Positions 15,575 to 24,120 are shown, numbered from the stretch's first letter. The stretch: 31,656 bases of DNA from CBDUVZ01 sp965370805 (GCA_965370805.1 CBDUVZ010000019.1:1-31656); one strand, 5' to 3'. A program made the numbers and translations. Notes: generated by a model from the letters alone, not told the origin.

Positions 15575-16918
15575 ATGAAGACGATCCGCGATGCGGTGCA
15601 CGGCGACCTCGATTTCACCGATGATGAACTGGCAGTCATCGACACCCGGGTGTTCCAGCGGCTGCGGCAGATAAAGCAGCTTGGCGCGTCTTACCTGGTG
15701 TATCCGAGCGCGGTGCACACGCGGTTCGAGCACAGCCTGGGCGCGTGCGGGGTGGCGAAGCGCATCATCGCGCACGTCCGGCAGAACTGTGGGAGTAATG
15801 CGGTGAGCGCGGAGGAGGAGCGGCTCATCGGGATTTACGCCCTACTGCACGATATCACCCATATACCGTTCGGGCATACGCTCGAGGACGAGCGCCGCGT
15901 ATTCGCGCGCCATGACCGGAACCCGAACCGGATAGGCTTTTTCCTGGAGAAGACCGAACTCAGCCGGGTGCTGGAGCGGCTCGGGGTGAAGCAGCAGGTG
16001 AGGCGACTGATGCTGGAGCGCAGGTTGACCCCGAAAGGGCCGACGTTCCACTACGACATCGTGGCCGGTACCATCTGCGCGGACCTGATGGACTACATCG
16101 AGCGGGACTGCTACTTCACCGGCATTTCCCAGCGCTATGACGAGCGGCTGTACAAGTACTTCATCATCGAGGACGGGTCCTTGGCCATCAACCTCGTGCG
16201 GCACGGCCTTTTCCGGATGGACGGGCTGAGCGAGACGATCAACCTGCTCCGGATACGGTACTTCCTCACCGAACGGGTGTACTACCATCCGGCGAAGAAC
16301 GCCGCGTCCGCGATGATCTCCAAGGCGTTGGAGCTGTGTATGTCTTCGAACAGGGTGAAGGTCTCGGAGCGGACCCTGTACGGACTGGGAGATGAAGGTT
16401 TTCTGAGGCTGCTGCAGGCCGGACCCGCGCCGGCCCGTCGCCTGGTCGAGGGTTTCCTGGCCCGGAGGTTGTTCAAGAAGGCCTACATGGTTTCACGCCG
16501 CAACGTGCCGACCACCGAGCGGTTCGCGCAGTTCCATCTGGACCCTGAGAAGCGGGCCGAGGCTGAGCGATGGCTGGCCCGGAGGCTGAAGGTGCCGTTC
16601 CGGTCGGTGATTGTGTACTGCCCGTCTGCTTCGATGCAGTTGCGGGAGGCGAATGCACTGTTCAAGCTGAGGGAAGGTGAGAGCCCGAGGCGGCTCGAGG
16701 ATAACCACGAGATTGAGGACCTGAAGCGGCGACAGGAGCGGCTGTGGAAGTTCCTCGTGTTCCTTGACCCGGACTGCAGAGACCGGTTGACCGAGGCCGG
16801 CCGGCTTTGCGAGGACTACTTCAGCCAGGAGAACGAAATCTGGAACTGGACAAGGGGAGAGGACCGCAATGACTGGGCCGGTCCCGGTTCCGGCCGGGCT
16901 ACGCGTCGCCGGTTCTAG
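15575..16918 (+). CDS. HD-domain phosphohydrolase (dNTPase-like)
   Basis: The product has 447 residues. The N-terminus IRDAVHGDLDFTDDELAVID and the motif HTRFEHSLGAC (H53) are characteristic of the HD superfamily group that includes SAMHD1-like and dGTPase-related proteins. The HD pair is in LLHDITHIPFGH (H92, D93), and a later acidic ligand is in ICADLMDYIERD. It probably hydrolyses nucleoside triphosphates or another phosphate ester in the cytoplasm; the true substrate is unknown. The C-terminal 200 residues are mostly helical. Its TAG stop overlaps the TAG stop of the opposing gene. Confidence 0.85.
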   Translation: MKTIRDAVHGDLDFTDDELAVIDTRVFQRLRQIKQLGASYLVYPSAVHTRFEHSLGACGVAKRIIAHVRQNCGSNAVSAEEERLIGIYALLHDITHIPFGHTLEDERRVFARHDRNPNRIGFFLEKTELSRVLERLGVKQQVRRLMLERRLTPKGPTFHYDIVAGTICADLMDYIERDCYFTGISQRYDERLYKYFIIEDGSLAINLVRHGLFRMDGLSETINLLRIRYFLTERVYYHPAKNAASAMISKALELCMSSNRVKVSERTLYGLGDEGFLRLLQAGPAPARRLVEGFLARRLFKKAYMVSRRNVPTTERFAQFHLDPEKRAEAERWLARRLKVPFRSVIVYCPSASMQLREANALFKLREGESPRRLEDNHEIEDLKRRQERLWKFLVFLDPDCRDRLTEAGRLCEDYFSQENEIWNWTRGEDRNDWAGPGSGRATRRRF

Positions 16919-17847
16919 CGATAGGTCCGGAACGTGTCGCCGGCCACGGTGTAGCAATTCCGGTTCACTGTGATCCAGATGTTGTCTTCCACGATGCGGC
17001 CGCTTTCGTGCGGGATCATATTCCACCCGGTGTGATTTGTCTGGTAGACCCGACGGTGCCGTTTCGTGAGCCGGTTGATGGTCTTCTGGGCCGGGAGGTT
17101 ACGGTCGTTCGGGCCGGCAGAGACCACTGAGACTACCGGGTTGATCTGCATCATCATTGCGAAGTTGACCGACACATCGGATCCGTAGCCGCCGACCAGC
17201 ATCACTTCCACTTCGTCCGATGCTTCGGCAATCTTCGACCCCAGGTTGCAGCGGGCATTCCCGGCTACACCAATCAGGTCGCTCATGATGAGCATGTCGA
17301 AGCCGTAGTAGGAGAGGAGCAGAGCGATGCTTTTGTCTTCTTCGGCGATCGAATTGGCCTGTTTGGAACCCAGAACGCGGCCGTTCGCAGCCAGACACCA
17401 GATGGCAACCTCACCAAGTTCGATGACTCCGCCGCGGCGCATTTTCTCGCGCCGGCCCCCGACCGCAAGTGCATATTCGTGGAACGCCGGAGAATCGTAG
17501 CTGTAGCCGCGGTCGCGGCATTCGAAGAGAACCCCTTCTTTGCCTCCCAGATACCGGACTACTTCGTCCAGACCGCCGATTCGTTCCTCGGTGTAGTTGG
17601 TAGCGATGCAGTAGTCCAGTTCGGTGATGCCGAGGCTGTCGAGAATCGGGCAGATGTCGTTGGCACCGGCATAGGTGGGGCCGCCATCGATCAGGCAGGT
17701 GCGCTGGTCCGGAGTTCTGATCAGGACGGCACTTCCCTGGCCGACATCGACGACAACAATCTCAAGGTTGCCCTCGGGTTGGGGTACCCGGCACACCAGT
17801 ATTGTCAGGATCAGTCCGGCCAAGACAGAAATCGCGCAGCTTCTCAT
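16915..17847 (-). CDS. ComEC-like metallo-beta-lactamase-fold protein, zinc ligands lost
   Basis: The product has 310 residues from ATG 17847 (AAGGAAGGG upstream). A hydrophobic N-terminal segment (5-20) predicts export or anchoring. The conserved first strands of the ComEC/Rec2-type MBL domain are clear: EIVVVDVGQGSAVLIRTP and CLIDGG. At the place of the canonical HxHxDH the sequence is TNYTEERIGGL (83-93), so all four ligands of that motif are replaced. The IGGL that normally follows is kept. Metal hydrolase activity is therefore unlikely, and a binding or structural role is inferred. A 66-nt leader with two competing hairpins precedes it. Confidence 0.8.
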   Translation of the reverse strand: MRSCAISVLAGLILTILVCRVPQPEGNLEIVVVDVGQGSAVLIRTPDQRTCLIDGGPTYAGANDICPILDSLGITELDYCIATNYTEERIGGLDEVVRYLGGKEGVLFECRDRGYSYDSPAFHEYALAVGGRREKMRRGGVIELGEVAIWCLAANGRVLGSKQANSIAEEDKSIALLLSYYGFDMLIMSDLIGVAGNARCNLGSKIAEASDEVEVMLVGGYGSDVSVNFAMMMQINPVVSVVSAGPNDRNLPAQKTINRLTKRHRRVYQTNHTGWNMIPHESGRIVEDNIWITVNRNCYTVAGDTFRTYR

Positions 17848-17882
17848 TTGTTCCCTTCCTTCGCTCTGAATAGCAACCCCGA

Positions 17883-17906
17883 AGTCCGTGCGGACTGTAT
17901 CCGCAC
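17883..17906 (-). promoter_or_regulatory. Two mutually exclusive hairpins in the mRNA leader
   Basis: On the plus strand GTGCGGA, CTGTA, TCCGCAC (17888-17906) is a perfect 7-bp stem. AGTCC, GTGC, GGACT (17883-17896) is an alternative 5-bp stem using the same bases. Both fall between the promoter and the ribosome site of the 17847 gene. A regulatory role is speculative. Confidence 0.4.
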
Positions 17907-17920
17907 GTCAGACTACCCTA

Positions 17921-17949
17921 ATTATACTGCCGTTGACACTCGGGGTCAA
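17921..17949 (-). promoter_or_regulatory. Consensus promoter of the ComEC-like gene
   Basis: The minus strand has TTGACC (17949-17944), a 17-bp spacer and TATAAT (17926-17921). Confidence 0.8.
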
Positions 17950-18043
17950 CTGCCATCCGTATCTTCAGGTGGTTCTCGCCGTGGAACAGTCTCCGCAAGG
18001 CGCGGGCTCTGCCGGTGGCGCGGAGCATCGCCAAGCCGCGCGG

Positions 18044-18072
18044 TTGACAGGAGGGTTGATTGGCTCGATACT
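18044..18072 (+). promoter_or_regulatory. Promoter of the secreted repeat protein gene
   Basis: TTGACA (18044-18049), a 17-bp spacer and GATACT (18067-18072). The ATG at 18079 lies 6 nt downstream, again predicting a leaderless mRNA. Confidence 0.65.
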
Positions 18073-18078
18073 CTAGTC

Positions 18079-19518
18079 ATGCGTGTCTGGTGCGTCCTGC
18101 TGGTTCCGGTTCTCCTGGTGCTGCCGGCGCAGGCGCAGATCGACATCTGCAAGGCGGAAAGAGACCAGTGCGTTCCCGCGGTGGCGTTCGACGGCGCGAA
18201 TTTCCTGGTGACCTGGCAGGACGCCCGCGATTTCGTCACCGATTCGTCCTGCAATATCTATGCGTGCCGCGTTGCCCCGGATGGGCAGGTGATTGACACA
18301 ACCGACATCCTCGTCGCCTGCGGTTTGCGGGACCAGTACATACCCAGGGTCGTTCGGGGTGAAAGCGACTTCTTCATCATCTGGCAGGAAGGGTGCTGAT
18401 TTACCAGGGATGTGAAGGGCGTCCGGGTGGCGCCTGACGGAAGCATCATTGACCGGGTCAATGTGAACGTCTGGACCCAGGACCAACTCCGACCAGACCT
18501 GGCGTTCGACGGCAACCGGTACGTCGTCGCCTGGGGCGACCGGCGCGCCGGCCTGGAGCAGATTCACTACACACTGGTGACCGGCAACGGCGTCGTTCTG
18601 AATCCGGTCGGCCGGCGGCTGTCCGGCCAGGATTCGACCGAGTACCAGTCGCAGCCGGTTCTGGCATCGAACGGCGACAACTACTTCCTTGCCTGGATGG
18701 GTGGCGCGACGATCGGGACGGTCATCAACGGCGTGCGGCTGGGGCTCGACGGCTCGGTGCTGGATTCGGTGCCGATCCGGTTCACCAGCGATACCCTGTT
18801 CGAGAACCATATCGCGGTCGGGACCGACGGCCGGGATTACCTGGTGGTCTGGTGCGGTGAAACTCCGGGGATGCCGGGTGACGATTTGCTCTGCTGCCGG
18901 GTGAGTTCGGCGGGCGCAGTGCTGGATTCAGTGCCGGTGCTCATCTGCCGGACGGAGCAGGGATTGTCGGACCCGGCAGTCGAGTTCCTCGATGACCGGT
19001 ATCTGGTTACCTGGACCGACATGCGGGACTGGTTTGACGTGTACGGCTGCCGGGTGATGGGTGACGGTGTCGTTCTCGACCCGGGCGGGTTCGCAGTCTG
19101 CGCCCGGGAGAACCTCCAGCGGGAGTCGGACGTGGTGACCGACGGCGAGCGGTTCATGGTAGTCTGGTCCGATAACAGCGGGGGTAACTTCGACATCTAC
19201 GCGGCGCTGGTTGATACCGGCAGCACGGTCGGGTTGGACGGCGCTGCCACGGCGAGTCCGGACAGAGCGGTTGCGGCTCTGGTTGCCTTGCCGAACCCGG
19301 CTTGGGGTCTGGTTAGCTTTGAAATCGGTCCGCGGGAGCACGCACCGCAGATCGGGGTTTTCGATGCCGTCGGCCGGCTCATTCGACGGCTGCCGGTGGG
19401 AGAACTGGCATGGGACCGGCGCGACCTGAAAGGGAAGCCGGTCCCGGCCGGAGTGTACGTTGCGCGAATGGAAAGCGGGTCGGCCGGTGCAGGCTGCAGT
19501 TTCCTGCTGCTTGACTGA
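18079..19518 (+). pseudogene. Secreted beta-propeller-like repeat protein with sorting domain, interrupted by in-frame TGA
   Basis: One frame of 480 codons runs from ATG 18079 to TGA 19518, broken only by TGA at 18397-18399. It begins with a signal peptide ending near AQA. About seven repeats of roughly 50 residues follow, each with a (Y/F)xVxW strand, as in NYFLAWMGG, YLVVWCG and FMVVWSD. Most also have an R-V/x-x-x-G turn. The end is a type-IX-like sorting domain (LPNPAWGLVSFEI, VFDAVGRLIRRL, VPAGVYVARM). The TGA falls in repeat 2, after WQEGC and before FTRDVKGVRVAPDG. In the best alignment with WTDMRDWFDVYGCRV it sits opposite Trp, so TGG to TGA is the simplest origin. The downstream reading frame is intact and conserved, which argues against long-standing decay. 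The M1 peptidase follows at 27 nt. Confidence 0.8.
18418..18434 (+). other. Hairpin 18 nt downstream of the in-frame TGA
   Basis: GGCGTC, CGGGT loop, GGCGCC forms a 6-bp stem (one U-G pair), starting 18 nt after TGA 18397-18399. This is almost the same distance as in the other interrupted gene. Confidence 0.3.
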
Positions 19519-19545
19519 GCGACCCGAAACAGTTGGAGGTGTTGC

Positions 19546-21573
19546 TTGAGAAGAACAGTGGTGACGCTGATTGTCTGTCTGCTGGCAGGTTCGGCCCTGG
19601 GTTTCCTGCCCGGCCCCGGAGAGTACGAGACGAAGTGGCATCTGCCGGGACTTGACGAGCCGGAAGTGGATGCCGAGTCCACTCACGGCTATGACGTCAG
19701 GTTCTACCGGCTTGACATTGACATACCGATGACTTCAGGTGCGATGGAAGCGCGCGCCGGTATCTGGCTAAGGAGCGAAGAGCCGGGATTGGATAGCGTG
19801 GTTTTCGATTTCCGCAGCCTTGAATGCGATTCGGTGAAGCTGAACGGCACTGCAGTCAGCTTCTACGAGAGCTACACGTATCTGACGGTGTACCCCGACG
19901 GGCCGATTCCGCAGGGCGATTCGGTCTATCTTGATATCTACTACCACCGCCTGGCGGGCACGTCGAACCGGGGGTTCTACTGGTACGAAGGCACCGGCGG
20001 CAACCGGCTGCACAACGTCTGCTACTCGATAACCCAGCCGAACAATTCCCGGTACTGGTTTCCCTGCTGGGACCACCCGTGGGACAAGGCCGAACAGGGG
20101 TGCCAGGTCAACGTCACCGTGCCGGATTCGTTCGCCGCGTGCGCGAACGGGCTGCTCGACAGTACCAGTCAGAATACCGACGGCACCAGGACTTTCTGGT
20201 GGACCCACCGCTACCCGATTTCGAGCTACCTCATCAACTTCGGTGCCAGCATTTTCACCCGGTGGAGCGACTGGTTTCACTACTCGCCGACCGATTCGAT
20301 GGAGGTGCCTTACTACATCTGGCCCGAGGACTCGGCCGCGTCAGCCAATGCGTTCCAGAACGTAGTGGACATGATTGAATTCTATTCCGACTCGACCCGG
20401 TTCGGGATGTACCCGTTCGTCGAAGAGAAGTACGGCCAGGTTGCGGTGTATCCGTTCGGTGCCGGCGGAATGGAACACCAGACGATGACCACTATCCACC
20501 GCAACTGGGTAACCCAGGGCTCGGAATGGGGCATTGCTCACGAACTGGCCCACATGTGGTTCGGCGACTTTCTCACCTGTTTCATCTGGGCCGAAATCTG
20601 GCTCAATGAAGGCTCAGCCACTTACCTGGACCCGCTCTGGCACTACCACTTCTACGGCCGGTCAACGTTCCTCAGTCGCATGGAATCGTATCGCCAGGAT
20701 TTCTTCACCGCTGACCGGCAGGACCGGCACCCGATCTACGACCCCGGGCTTTCGCGGCTGTTCAACTGGGGTCACACCTACTGCAAAGCGGCCTGGGTGA
20801 ATCATATGACCCGCTACGTCGAAGGTGATACCGTGTTCGACGACCCCGGCATCTGGTGGGAAGCCGAGCGCGTCTACCTCGACAGCTTCGCCTACGGCTT
20901 GGCGACAACCGAGGACCGCAAGCGGATCCACGAGCAGATGACCGGACTTGAACTGGACTGGTTCTATGACGAATGGGTGTATCAGGCCGGGTTCCCGGAC
21001 TACTCAGTCAACTGGTATGGCCGCGAGACGGTTGACGGGTGGGAAATTGTCATCGACCTGTCTCAGGACAACGGGGCCCAGGCGCCGGACTGCTTCCACA
21101 TGCCGGTTGAAATCCTGGTCAGCATGACGTCCGGCGATACCCTGTTGCACTACGACGTGACCGACAACCCGCAGCACGACGTTTTCGTACTTTCGGCCGA
21201 ACCGACCGGCATCGAATTCAACCCGGACGCCTGGATTCTCGAACAGCACAACATCACCAGCGGTATCGAGAACGCGATTGACCCGGAAGTCGGGGTTGCC
21301 CGGCCAACACTTCATCCGGTTGCGCCGAACCCGGCTGCCGGCCCGGCCCGCATACGCTTCAGCCTGCCTAACTCCAGGGAAGTGACCGTGTCGGTCTACG
21401 ACGCCGGTGGGCGGTTGGTCCGAACCCTCGTGACCGGCAGGCACGCAGGCGGCCATCATTCCGTTATCTGGGATTGCACCGACGCCGCGGGTCGCGAACT
21501 CGCCGCCGGGGTCTACTTGCTGCGACTCGAGGCAGAAGGCAGTTCCGACAGCCGCAAGCTGGTGCTGCGCTGA
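19546..21573 (+). CDS. Secreted M1-family zinc aminopeptidase with sorting domain
   Basis: The product has 675 residues from a TTG at 19546, with GGAGGT at 19535-19540. It has a signal peptide, an N-terminal beta-saddle domain, and the substrate-binding GGMEHQT, a variant of GAMEN with His for Asn. The zinc site is canonical: H332ELAH336, then 18 residues, then E355 in NEGSATY. The C-terminal 85 residues are a type-IX-like sorting domain (HPVAPNPAAGPARIRFSL, VYDAGGRLVRTL, LAAGVYLLRLE). It would remove N-terminal amino acids from peptides outside the cell or at its surface. It is probably transcribed with the upstream secreted-protein gene. Confidence 0.92.
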   Translation: MRRTVVTLIVCLLAGSALGFLPGPGEYETKWHLPGLDEPEVDAESTHGYDVRFYRLDIDIPMTSGAMEARAGIWLRSEEPGLDSVVFDFRSLECDSVKLNGTAVSFYESYTYLTVYPDGPIPQGDSVYLDIYYHRLAGTSNRGFYWYEGTGGNRLHNVCYSITQPNNSRYWFPCWDHPWDKAEQGCQVNVTVPDSFAACANGLLDSTSQNTDGTRTFWWTHRYPISSYLINFGASIFTRWSDWFHYSPTDSMEVPYYIWPEDSAASANAFQNVVDMIEFYSDSTRFGMYPFVEEKYGQVAVYPFGAGGMEHQTMTTIHRNWVTQGSEWGIAHELAHMWFGDFLTCFIWAEIWLNEGSATYLDPLWHYHFYGRSTFLSRMESYRQDFFTADRQDRHPIYDPGLSRLFNWGHTYCKAAWVNHMTRYVEGDTVFDDPGIWWEAERVYLDSFAYGLATTEDRKRIHEQMTGLELDWFYDEWVYQAGFPDYSVNWYGRETVDGWEIVIDLSQDNGAQAPDCFHMPVEILVSMTSGDTLLHYDVTDNPQHDVFVLSAEPTGIEFNPDAWILEQHNITSGIENAIDPEVGVARPTLHPVAPNPAAGPARIRFSLPNSREVTVSVYDAGGRLVRTLVTGRHAGGHHSVIWDCTDAAGRELAAGVYLLRLEAEGSSDSRKLVLR

Positions 21574-21591
21574 GCGGAAGACGCCGGTTCC

Positions 21592-21619
21592 TTGACAGCG
21601 TGTTTCGGTGCTGTACCCT
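21592..21619 (+). promoter_or_regulatory. Promoter upstream of the uncharacterised 189-residue protein
   Basis: TTGACA (21592-21597), a 16-bp spacer and TACCCT (21614-21619). It predicts a leader of about 185 nt, long for this window. The leader holds CCGGAC (21683-21688) and GTCCGG (21704-21709), which can pair across a 15-nt loop. No known riboswitch is recognised. Confidence 0.55.
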
Positions 21620-21810
21620 GTTGCTGACGAGAAACCCGGAGATGGATGCGATTCTGTGGGGCGGTTAGCACGGGTTCAAGTACCGGACGTAGAGGCTGAG
21701 ATAGTCCGGGGCGTTAGAACGGCTTATGCCACAATCCAGTTCTCTGGAGCGCCGGCCTCGTTGTGCAGCCGCCCCTTGTGTTTTGGAAGGACGGTCATGA
21801 GAGGAGCGAC

Positions 21811-22380
21811 GTGGTAAGATACCGGAACCGCAAAGACAAAGACCATTATCTCCACGTGGGGAAAACCAGGACCGGCAAACCCAAGTACTTTTTTTCCATG
21901 AAAAAGGACGGGGTTCTGGCACCGGCCATCCCGGCGGGCTATGAGATATACGAGCACCCGAACGCCCAGGTTTTCCTGAGAAAGGTTGTTCCCAGAGCCA
22001 TAACCGACGAAGAATGGTCTGTGGTTGAAGATAGCGTGAGGAAACAGGCGAAGATAGACAATGCTATCGTTGACGTGCGGAAGGACACCATTACCGTGTT
22101 TCTTCCTGACCAGAACCTGGGGGAACTGGTTCAACTGTTCTCAAATGTCCCGGTCAGAAATGAAAAAGGGCTGCACCGGGCGTTAGAAACAAGCCTCACT
22201 TATTCTCCGATGATGCGGTTTGTGCTCGATGACAGAAAGAAGCGGACGTTCACTGTTGAGCGCATGTACTTCTCGGGAGAAGGCGGCTGGATGTCCCTCG
22301 AGTACTCCAACAACCTGGCGGTTCTGGCGAAGAAATACTGCCGGCATTTGGGTAAAGAGTCGTTCTTCGAGTTGGCGTGA
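21811..22380 (+). CDS. Conserved uncharacterised protein
   Basis: The product has 189 residues from a GTG at 21811, with GAGGAG upstream. The opening RYRNRKDKDHYLHVGKTRTG and the later GYEIYEHPNAQVFLRKV look like a widely distributed bacterial family without assigned function, an impression from memory that I cannot confirm. The N-terminal part looks like a small beta-rich module that reads as 'instructions' for a basic patch (KTRTGKPKYFF). The rest is mixed alpha/beta and ends with a helix (NNLAVLAKKYCRHLGKESFFEL). There is no signal peptide, so it is cytoplasmic. The neighbours give no functional clue. Confidence 0.7.
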   Translation: MVRYRNRKDKDHYLHVGKTRTGKPKYFFSMKKDGVLAPAIPAGYEIYEHPNAQVFLRKVVPRAITDEEWSVVEDSVRKQAKIDNAIVDVRKDTITVFLPDQNLGELVQLFSNVPVRNEKGLHRALETSLTYSPMMRFVLDDRKKRTFTVERMYFSGEGGWMSLEYSNNLAVLAKKYCRHLGKESFFELA

Positions 22381-22410
22381 TCGACTGAGCGCCGTCCGTG
22401 CCTTTCGGGC

Positions 22411-22439
22411 TTGTGCAGAACGCTCACATCGGTTACGAT
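22411..22439 (+). promoter_or_regulatory. Probable promoter of the 22471 gene
   Basis: TTGTGC (22411-22416), a 17-bp spacer and TACGAT (22434-22439). This is a weaker match than the others in the window. Confidence 0.4.
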
Positions 22440-22470
22440 ATCTCAGTGCAAATAAGCCAAAGGAGGACTT

Positions 22471-23898
22471 GTGAGATACGTAATCGTCCTGGCGGTAGTT
22501 CTGTTCCTGACCGGCACTACGGCCGTCGCCCAGTGGACCGACCCGATTCCGCTGCCGTCCGATTCGGCAACTGACAGCCGGCCGGTTTCAATCGGGGTCG
22601 CGGACAGCAACCTGGTAGCGGCCTGGTTCTCCCGTTTCCCTTCGCTCGACTGCCAGATTCGCGGCACCATCTACGAAAACGGCGAATGGGGTGGAATGAT
22701 CGAGTTCTCCGACTCGTCGGACCATATCGGCGCCGGCCCGGCAATCGGAATGGACCCGGGCCTGCAGCGGGTCTGGATTCCGTGGTACTACGGCTCGTAC
22801 CCGGTCGATGACGACACCTGGGGCGTGTACGCCGCGTACGGCGACAGCAGCGGTCTGTTTCCCGGGGTGAAGCTGTTTGCCGACACCGGTGTCTTCGACA
22901 TGGCGATGAGCTACAACAGTGCCTTCCGGACCGGGATGCTCTATTCCAAGGTGGAAGGTGCTGGTGTCGAGTCCTACATATCGATCTTCTATCGATACCG
23001 CGACGGCGACACCTGGACCGCGCCGGAGCGGATTGCAGCCGGGTCCGGCGGCCCGATGTTGATTGACTACATCCAGCCGTGCCTTGCCGGTGACACCGGC
23101 GACGTCTTCTACATGGGTTATACCCGTCTTACGCGGGCTGAACCACCTGCGCAGCGCGTGTTCGTGCGTCAGTACCCGGATGACGTTGTCATCGGCGAGT
23201 TCAATGGTCACTACCCGGCAATCGTCCACGACTGGCACGGCCGGCTGGTTTTTGCCTGCGTCGATGACAGTCTGGATTGCCTTGTGGCGCGGGTGTACGA
23301 CGGGGTATGGTCCGACCCGGTGATGCTGGACGCCACGCCGCTCGCTGCGAGTCCGCCTACCCTGTGCATCGATACCCTCGGGTACTTCTGGATCGCCTAT
23401 GCGTCGGGCACAGCCCCGAACAGCAAGGTCTATGCGCGCTACTTCGACCGGACGACGTGGTCCGCGCCCGAACTGGTTTCCGACACCGGCTCACCGCGGT
23501 CGCCGTTCGTGGTCAAGACCTGGTCGAACCGGGTCTGGGTCCTGTGGGCAACGGATACCGGTATTTTCTCGGCGTACCGGATGTACACACCCGGAATCGA
23601 AAGCCGGACCCGTTCCCAGCGGATAGATGTCGCACTTGACGTGTTCCCAACCGTGTCCGGTTACGGCTTTGTCATCAGTTGCGCCCCGGCAGGCGGGGAG
23701 AAGCAGACCGTCCTGATCCATAACGCGGCCGGGCAACTGGTGCGTTCGTTTCCTGCGTTGGGCGTCGGGCGTAGTGCGTCATGCGTCGCTTGGGACGGCA
23801 CCGACGACGCCGGCAACCGACTACCGAACGGGATATACCACGTCAGGCTGAGCGGCCCGGGCTCCCAGAGCGCGAGAAGGGTCATACTGCTGCACTGA
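22471..23898 (+). CDS. Secreted beta-propeller/sialidase-like protein with sorting domain
   Basis: The product has 475 residues from a GTG at 22471, preceded by AAAGGAGG. The signal peptide ends near TAVAQ. The body repeats a pattern of a short hydrophobic strand then W (LVAAWFSR, VWIPWYYG, FWIAYASG, VWVLWATD), as in six- or seven-bladed propellers of BNR/sialidase type, but no catalytic residues can be assigned. The C-terminus from about residue 385 is a type-IX-like sorting domain (VLIHNAAGQLVRSF, DDAGNRLPNGIYHVRL). It is related in architecture to the 18079 gene and probably acts at the cell surface. Confidence 0.8.
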   Translation: MRYVIVLAVVLFLTGTTAVAQWTDPIPLPSDSATDSRPVSIGVADSNLVAAWFSRFPSLDCQIRGTIYENGEWGGMIEFSDSSDHIGAGPAIGMDPGLQRVWIPWYYGSYPVDDDTWGVYAAYGDSSGLFPGVKLFADTGVFDMAMSYNSAFRTGMLYSKVEGAGVESYISIFYRYRDGDTWTAPERIAAGSGGPMLIDYIQPCLAGDTGDVFYMGYTRLTRAEPPAQRVFVRQYPDDVVIGEFNGHYPAIVHDWHGRLVFACVDDSLDCLVARVYDGVWSDPVMLDATPLAASPPTLCIDTLGYFWIAYASGTAPNSKVYARYFDRTTWSAPELVSDTGSPRSPFVVKTWSNRVWVLWATDTGIFSAYRMYTPGIESRTRSQRIDVALDVFPTVSGYGFVISCAPAGGEKQTVLIHNAAGQLVRSFPALGVGRSASCVAWDGTDDAGNRLPNGIYHVRLSGPGSQSARRVILLH

Positions 23899-24038
23899 CG
23901 CAGAAGGGTTGCCCACGGTCTCGCCGGCGCTCGGCCTCCTGCGTTTCCCTTCACGCCCTCCTTCTCCCTTTCCCTCTGGGCACGGCTGCCGGTGCGTCCT
24001 CGCACGAGGGAAGGGTGAGGGCTTGCTCGGCAGCCATC

Positions 24039-24072
24039 GGAATTGCGAATGCCGAATTCCGAATGGCGAATG
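24039..24072 (+). repeat. GAATTC/GAATGCCGAATT-type dispersed repeat
   Basis: Same family as 6827-6895 and 10639-10672. Confidence 0.55.
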
Positions 24073-24083
24073 CAGGCTTCCCC

Positions 24084-24120
24084 TCATCTGTGTCTATCTG
24101 TGTTCATCTGTGGTTCATTC
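24084..24120 (-). repeat. ACCACAGAT-family repeat, inverted
   Basis: CATCTGTGTCTATCTGTG and TTCATCTGTGGTTCATTC are the complement of the family at 5150-5382. Confidence 0.65.

Noticed and set aside
13458..19518. Genome-wide recoding of UGA as Trp or Gly
   Set aside because: About fourteen intact genes in the window end in TGA at the expected family length (for example porB, mntA, the M1 peptidase). Only two internal TGAs are seen.
21674..21700. tRNA T-arm-like GGTTCAAGT
   Set aside because: No pairing arms, acceptor stem or anticodon arm can be built around it.
21660..21730. TPP riboswitch suggested by GGCTGAGAT
   Set aside because: The partner conserved element (CTGAT…GGATAATGCCAGCG type) and the full three-way structure are absent, and the downstream gene is not a thiamine gene.
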